Part shown: piece by piece, positions 7,308-9,795 of the stretch
Position numbering within the stretch: position 1 is the stretch's first letter
Layout of the letters: the number at the start of each line of letters is the position of its first letter
The notes under the pieces: generated by a model
What the model was told of the DNA's origin: nothing
What the model saw: the letters and a program-made list of their open reading frames with translations, nothing else
Database searches by the model: none
NCBI GenBank assembly: GCA_021801945.1
Contig: JAKABE010000092.1
Coordinates: 1 to 9,795, forward strand
Length of the DNA stretch: 9,795 bases
Direction of reading: 5' to 3'
DNA from: Acidobacteriota bacterium
GTDB lineage: Bacteria; Acidobacteriota; Terriglobia; Terriglobales; Acidobacteriaceae
Made by a program: the position numbers and the translations under genes

Positions 7308-7703
7308 ATGGTTGTCAAAACGCAATGCAAAGGACATACGGTGACGGGGCTGCGGGTGGGCGCCGCGAACGTCCGGCGCTACTTTCCGAGGGACATTGCG
7401 GCCATCGAGCTGCAACTGGATCATTTGCGCATCGAATGCAGGTTGTCACCGGATTTTTGGGAAGGGCAGCCGGAGATTCACGATCCGCGGCTGTGCGTCT
7501 GGCTCAAGTCGAAAGAATTCAGCTGCGATCCCCAACAAATTCCCAAGCACCTTTCCATGATTCCGCTGGGAGAAAACGCGTTCCGGTTGGGACCTGCCAC
7601 TTGGGATGGCAGCTCCAGGATCAGGCGAGTTCACGAAGGTTTGGAATCCATAGCGCCGGGACGCGCGGCAGAGGGGCAGTTGTTTTTACGCCGCGTATCC
7701 TGA
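7308..7703 (+). CDS. Small protein of an unrecognised family, copy A (paralogous to copy B)
   Basis: A 131-residue soluble protein with no signal peptide or membrane helix. I do not recognise a named domain. Its first 96 residues align without gaps to the protein starting at 8505; by hand count about 51 of 96 positions are identical. Shared blocks are GL.VG..N.RRYFPR (14-28), the E-L-Q..HL.I.C.L.PDFW.G.PEI.D.RL..WL.S..F run (about 34-71), and MIPLG...FRL (84-94). The remaining 35 residues are not shared. The charge pattern and the DFW and RYFP blocks suggest a small folded nucleic-acid- or protein-binding domain, but that is a guess. A GGAGG site lies six bases before the ATG. The nuclease-like gene starts 25 bases after its stop, which suggests one transcript. 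Confidence 0.7.
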   Translation: MVVKTQCKGHTVTGLRVGAANVRRYFPRDIAAIELQLDHLRIECRLSPDFWEGQPEIHDPRLCVWLKSKEFSCDPQQIPKHLSMIPLGENAFRLGPATWDGSSRIRRVHEGLESIAPGRAAEGQLFLRRVS

Positions 7704-7728
7704 CATAGGTAGAGAAGGGGTTGCGATC

Positions 7729-8256
7729 ATGAGAAGCCACACCGTAGATGCACTGGAAGTGCGTGCTATTGAAGCCCTTCGCGCGGTCCTGCAACAGGTT
7801 TCCACGATCAAGGTGAGGGATCTAAAGCGTGCGTCGAAGCCCCCTGGGCGGGGCATTGTGGCCCATATTGACGTATTGGGCCACAACCATACTCTGGCCT
7901 GCAGAGTTGAGGGCAGCGGCGAGCCCGGCCAAGTGAGCACGGCGCTGACGGAACTCGAAGCCTGCGCGGCTCATCTTGCTGCCAACGCCACGCCAGTTCT
8001 CATCGTGCCTTATCTGTCCGCGGAGGTGCAGGCGTTGTGCGAACGGAGTCGCGCTGGGTTCCTGGACCTGGAGGGAAATGCGCGTCTTATGATTGGCGAA
8101 GTTTTCATCGTCAAGCGTTCGCTTCCCGGGCGGAGCCACCAGCAATCTTCCCCGACGCTTACGCAGCAGTCATATGCCAGGGTCTTGTCGGGATTCCCTG
8201 CGGCACGGGCCGCAGGCTCTTCGCGCGGCGGTTGGATGCCAGCATGCGGGGACTGA
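7729..8256 (+). CDS. Short restriction-endonuclease-like domain protein (N-terminal part of an AbiEi-like/regulator family), probably truncated
   Basis: A 175-residue protein. Residues 7-30 form a helix leading into 'ISTIKVRDLKR'-like text. Residues 42-133 resemble the nuclease-fold N-terminal domain of a family often found with a C-terminal winged helix and annotated as AbiEi-like antitoxin or transcriptional regulator: HIDVLGHNHTLACRVEG (46-62), PVLIVPYLS (89-97), AGFLDLEGNARL (109-120) and VFIVKRSLP (125-133). In relatives as I remember them, the second strand reads like C-E-V-K; here it is C-R-V-E (58-61), so the acidic and lysine residues of a PD-(D/E)XK-like site appear replaced. Relatives are about 300 residues or more, whereas here the similarity ends near residue 135 and a low-complexity Ser/Ala/Gly tail follows. 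No winged-helix continuation was found in the other frames. AAGGGG lies eight bases before the ATG. Confidence 0.6.
   Translation: MRSHTVDALEVRAIEALRAVLQQVSTIKVRDLKRASKPPGRGIVAHIDVLGHNHTLACRVEGSGEPGQVSTALTELEACAAHLAANATPVLIVPYLSAEVQALCERSRAGFLDLEGNARLMIGEVFIVKRSLPGRSHQQSSPTLTQQSYARVLSGFPAARAAGSSRGGWMPACGD
8197..8216 (+). repeat. 8-bp perfect hairpin inside the 3' tail of the nuclease-like gene
   Basis: CCTGCGGC (8197-8204), loop ACGG, then GCCGCAGG (8209-8216). It lies in the part of the open frame beyond the recognisable domain, consistent with that tail being formerly non-coding or rearranged DNA. There is no T-tract, so termination is uncertain. Confidence 0.45.
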
Positions 8257-8347
8257 AACCGGAAGGCGAAGCGAGGCGTCGGCCGGCAATTCGCGGTGCG
8301 CTGAAGGGGAGTCGCGCGGCGAGGCGGAAGCATGAACAAGAGCCCGG

Positions 8348-8367
8348 TTGACAAATACAAACGTGTA
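8348..8367 (+). promoter_or_regulatory. TTGACA box followed by a TACA-N4-TGTA dyad
   Basis: A perfect consensus -35 hexamer TTGACA at 8348-8353 is followed two bases later by TACA-AACG-TGTA at 8356-8367. No good -10 hexamer is found 16-18 bases downstream (TCACCA at 17), so the promoter is incomplete. The dyad resembles TACA/TGTA operators of BlaI/MecI-type repressors, although those usually have a shorter centre. It lies about 140 bases upstream of copy B and within the 248-base gap that follows the nuclease-like gene. Confidence 0.3.
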
Positions 8368-8493
8368 GAGTCACCATGCTTGCGAATTGGTGTGACGGCC
8401 GGTGAGGGCAAGAGGCGGCCAGTGTGAGCACCATACGCGGGTAGTCCCCCCAACTGGCTCGCGGCGTTTTTCATTTTAGGCATTCCGTGGAAT

Positions 8494-8498
8494 GGAGG
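8494..8498 (+). promoter_or_regulatory. Ribosome binding site deciding the start of copy B
   Basis: GGAGG six bases before ATG 8505. A GTG at 8487 would give six extra residues, but the GGAGG spacing and the alignment of the M-V-V start with copy A favour 8505. Confidence 0.7.
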
Positions 8499-8504
8499 CG
8501 GGCC

Positions 8505-8942
8505 ATGGTGGTGAGAACGCTCAATTTTGGGCGTGCAATAGCAGGTTTATACGTGGGTCCAAGAAATGCACGGCGATATTTCCCCAGACAGACGAAGAGC
8601 GTGGAGTTGCAGATGGGGCACTTGCACATCCACTGCAATCTACAGCCGGATTTCTGGCAGGGCCGGCCGGAGATCTGCGATGCGCGGTTGAGTGGGTGGC
8701 TGGAGTCGAGAATCTTTCACCACCGGCCGGGCCGCATGCCGGTCCCGCTGGCGATGATTCCTTTAGGGAAGAGTACATTCCGGCTGCACCCGTTTCCCCT
8801 GCCGTCAGTCGCCGGGAATGGACTTATGCGTTTGGGGCCGCCGCCGGCCGCGCTGCGTTCCTACGAAGCTAAGAGCAGGGCCGGCGCGGCGTTGAAGCGC
8901 CGGCGGCGGTTCGTTGACTCCTCCAGGGACTCCAGCCGTTGA
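8505..8942 (+). CDS. Small protein of an unrecognised family, copy B (paralogous to copy A)
   Basis: A 145-residue soluble protein with no signal peptide or membrane segment. Residues 1-96 align gap-free with the protein at 7308: MVV.T at the start, VG..N.RRYFPR (17-28), VELQMGHLHIHCNL, PDFWQGRPEI.D.RL (47-61), and MIPLGKSTFRL (84-94). At the DNA level the copies have drifted widely, including most third positions, so the duplication is old or the two arrived separately; such drift with preserved protein blocks suggests selection on the protein. The last 50 residues differ from copy A and are Arg/Ala/Pro-rich (KRRRR near the end), encoded by very GC-rich sequence containing a perfect 8-bp inverted repeat; the native C-terminus may therefore be an extension. 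It is convergent with the RNase J gene, whose stop codon is 73 bases away. Function unknown. Confidence 0.68.
   Translation: MVVRTLNFGRAIAGLYVGPRNARRYFPRQTKSVELQMGHLHIHCNLQPDFWQGRPEICDARLSGWLESRIFHHRPGRMPVPLAMIPLGKSTFRLHPFPLPSVAGNGLMRLGPPPAALRSYEAKSRAGAALKRRRRFVDSSRDSSR
8880..8904 (+). repeat. 8-bp GC-only hairpin at the 3' end of copy B
   Basis: GCCGGCGC (8880-8887), a nine-base loop, then GCGCCGGC (8897-8904). It is inside the Arg-rich tail of copy B and 38 bases before its stop. No T-tract follows. It could stall or end transcription between the two converging genes, but that is inference. Confidence 0.4.
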
Positions 8943-9007
8943 TCTGAGAGCCGGCCCGAGGTCTGCGTGTGCAAGCGATCGAATTCATCGTTGCTCGTCA
9001 GCGAAGC

Positions 9008-9028
9008 ACTGGAGATCAGATCTCCAGT
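9008..9028. repeat. Perfect interrupted palindrome over the RNase J stop codon
   Basis: ACTGGAGATC (9008-9017), one central base, then GATCTCCAGT (9019-9028). The TGA stop of the minus-strand RNase J gene (9018-9016) is at its centre. As RNA it could form a stem of about seven pairs with a seven-base loop. No U-tract follows. Confidence 0.55.
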
Positions 9029-9795
9029 ATCACGGGCATGATCATGGGCCGGCGGCCGGTGGTTTTCTGGATCAACCGTTTCAGATCCACGCGCACTTTT
9101 TCCTTGACCATGCCGTAGTCGGATTTCTGCTCGCTGTTCAGACCGTCGAGCGTTTTCAGCACGCTTTCTCGGGCCTGTTCGGTGATGTCGGCGCCGCCGA
9201 AGCCGCGCATGACGAGCTCCGGCGCGCGTTCCGTCTTGCCTGTGTGCTTGTTGATGGCCAGCACGGCGAGCACGATTCCGTCCTCGGATAGAATGCGGCG
9301 GTCGCGGATGACGAGATCCTCAACGATGTCGGTTGTGGAGCCGGAGTCGATGAGAATCCGTCCGGCGGTCACCTTCTCGCGCTTGCGCGCGTCGTCCTTG
9401 TCCAACTCCAGCACATCGCCGTCTTCAATCACCATGGCGTGCTCCACGGCGCCGGTCTCCATGGCCACGCGCGCATGTTTCCTGAGGAAACGGTAGTCGC
9501 CATGGACGGGGATGAAGAACTTGGGGCGGACGAGATTGATGAGCAGGCGCAACTCCTCCTGGCTACCATGGCCGCTGACATGGATGAGGCCGCTGGCCCC
9601 GTCGTCGTAGATGACGTTGGCTTCGCGCCGGTTGAGGTGGTCGATGACCCGGTAGATGCCCTTCTCATTGCCGGGAATGATGCGGGAGCTGAGCACCACG
9701 GTATCGCCGGCCTCGATGCGCGCGTGCTTGTGGTTGTCCAGCGCGGCCCGGCTCAGCGCGCTCATGGGCTCGCCCTGCGTGCCGCTGATCAGCAC
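9016..9795 (-). CDS. rnj: Ribonuclease J, C-terminal portion (5' end outside the window)
   Basis: The frame is open from the right edge of the window to TGA at 9018-9016 and gives the last 259 residues; full-length RNase J is about 550. It is a metallo-beta-lactamase/beta-CASP enzyme acting as 5'-to-3' exonuclease and endonuclease in mRNA decay and rRNA maturation in the cytoplasm. Counting from the edge, visible motifs are GTQGEPMSALSR (5-16), SSRIIPGNE (36-44), the beta-CASP motif HVSGHGSQEEL (72-82) and the metal-ligand segment PVHGDYR (96-102). The C-terminal region includes an RRILSEDGIVLAVLAI strand set and ends IMPVILEI. The window's last codon is GTG, read here as internal Val, since the N-terminal metallo-beta-lactamase half (HxHxDH) must lie beyond the window. 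No frameshift is seen. It converges on the small-protein cassette and does not appear functionally linked to it. Confidence 0.95.
   Translation of the reverse strand: MLISGTQGEPMSALSRAALDNHKHARIEAGDTVVLSSRIIPGNEKGIYRVIDHLNRREANVIYDDGASGLIHVSGHGSQEELRLLINLVRPKFFIPVHGDYRFLRKHARVAMETGAVEHAMVIEDGDVLELDKDDARKREKVTAGRILIDSGSTTDIVEDLVIRDRRILSEDGIVLAVLAINKHTGKTERAPELVMRGFGGADITEQARESVLKTLDGLNSEQKSDYGMVKEKVRVDLKRLIQKTTGRRPMIMPVILEI

Noticed and set aside
8037..8351. Other-frame continuation of the nuclease-like gene that might hold a frameshifted winged helix
   Set aside because: The frames at 8037-8351 and 8093-8335 read as Arg/Gly/Ala-rich text without helix-turn-helix features, so a simple frameshift does not restore the missing domain.
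8487..8504. GTG start at 8487 for copy B
   Set aside because: GGAGG at 8494-8498 is ideally spaced for ATG 8505, and copy A begins at the equivalent Met.

Overview
The window looks like a chromosomal segment of a GC-rich, Gram-negative soil-type bacterium, most likely an Acidobacteriota (Terriglobia-like) genome. The clues are a secreted GWxTD-domain protein next to a carboxypeptidase-regulatory-domain outer-membrane-type protein, a MacA/MacB-type export pair, and an RNase J. No marker gene for taxonomy is present, so the assignment is inference.

Layout. Bases 1-3685 hold three minus-strand genes read leftward: a secreted GWxTD protein (3685-1943), a secreted protein with an N-terminal carboxypeptidase-regulatory-like domain and a predicted beta-rich body (1837-140), and the first 23 codons of a probable zinc-type (MDR) alcohol dehydrogenase (69 to beyond base 1). 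A divergent region of about 860 bases (3686-4546) has no convincing gene. It carries a promoter-like pair with a perfect 16-bp palindrome upstream of the GWxTD gene, and a block of nested inverted repeats at 4349-4434. Bases 4547-6739 hold a periplasmic adaptor (HlyD/MacA type) and its ABC ATPase (MacB/LolD type). The permease expected next to them is absent; a 568-base gene-free stretch with several inverted repeats follows instead.

Bases 7308-8942 are the least ordinary part. Two paralogous small proteins of an unrecognised family (about 53% identical over the first 96 residues by hand count, both preceded by GGAGG six bases before ATG) flank a short protein. That protein resembles only the N-terminal restriction-endonuclease-like domain of a family I associate with AbiEi-like/winged-helix regulators. 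The three same-strand genes form a compact cassette that I cannot assign to a described system.

Bases 9016-9795 hold the C-terminal part of RNase J on the minus strand, converging on the cassette, with a perfect interrupted palindrome over its stop codon.

No tRNA, rRNA, CRISPR array or recognisable transposase was seen.
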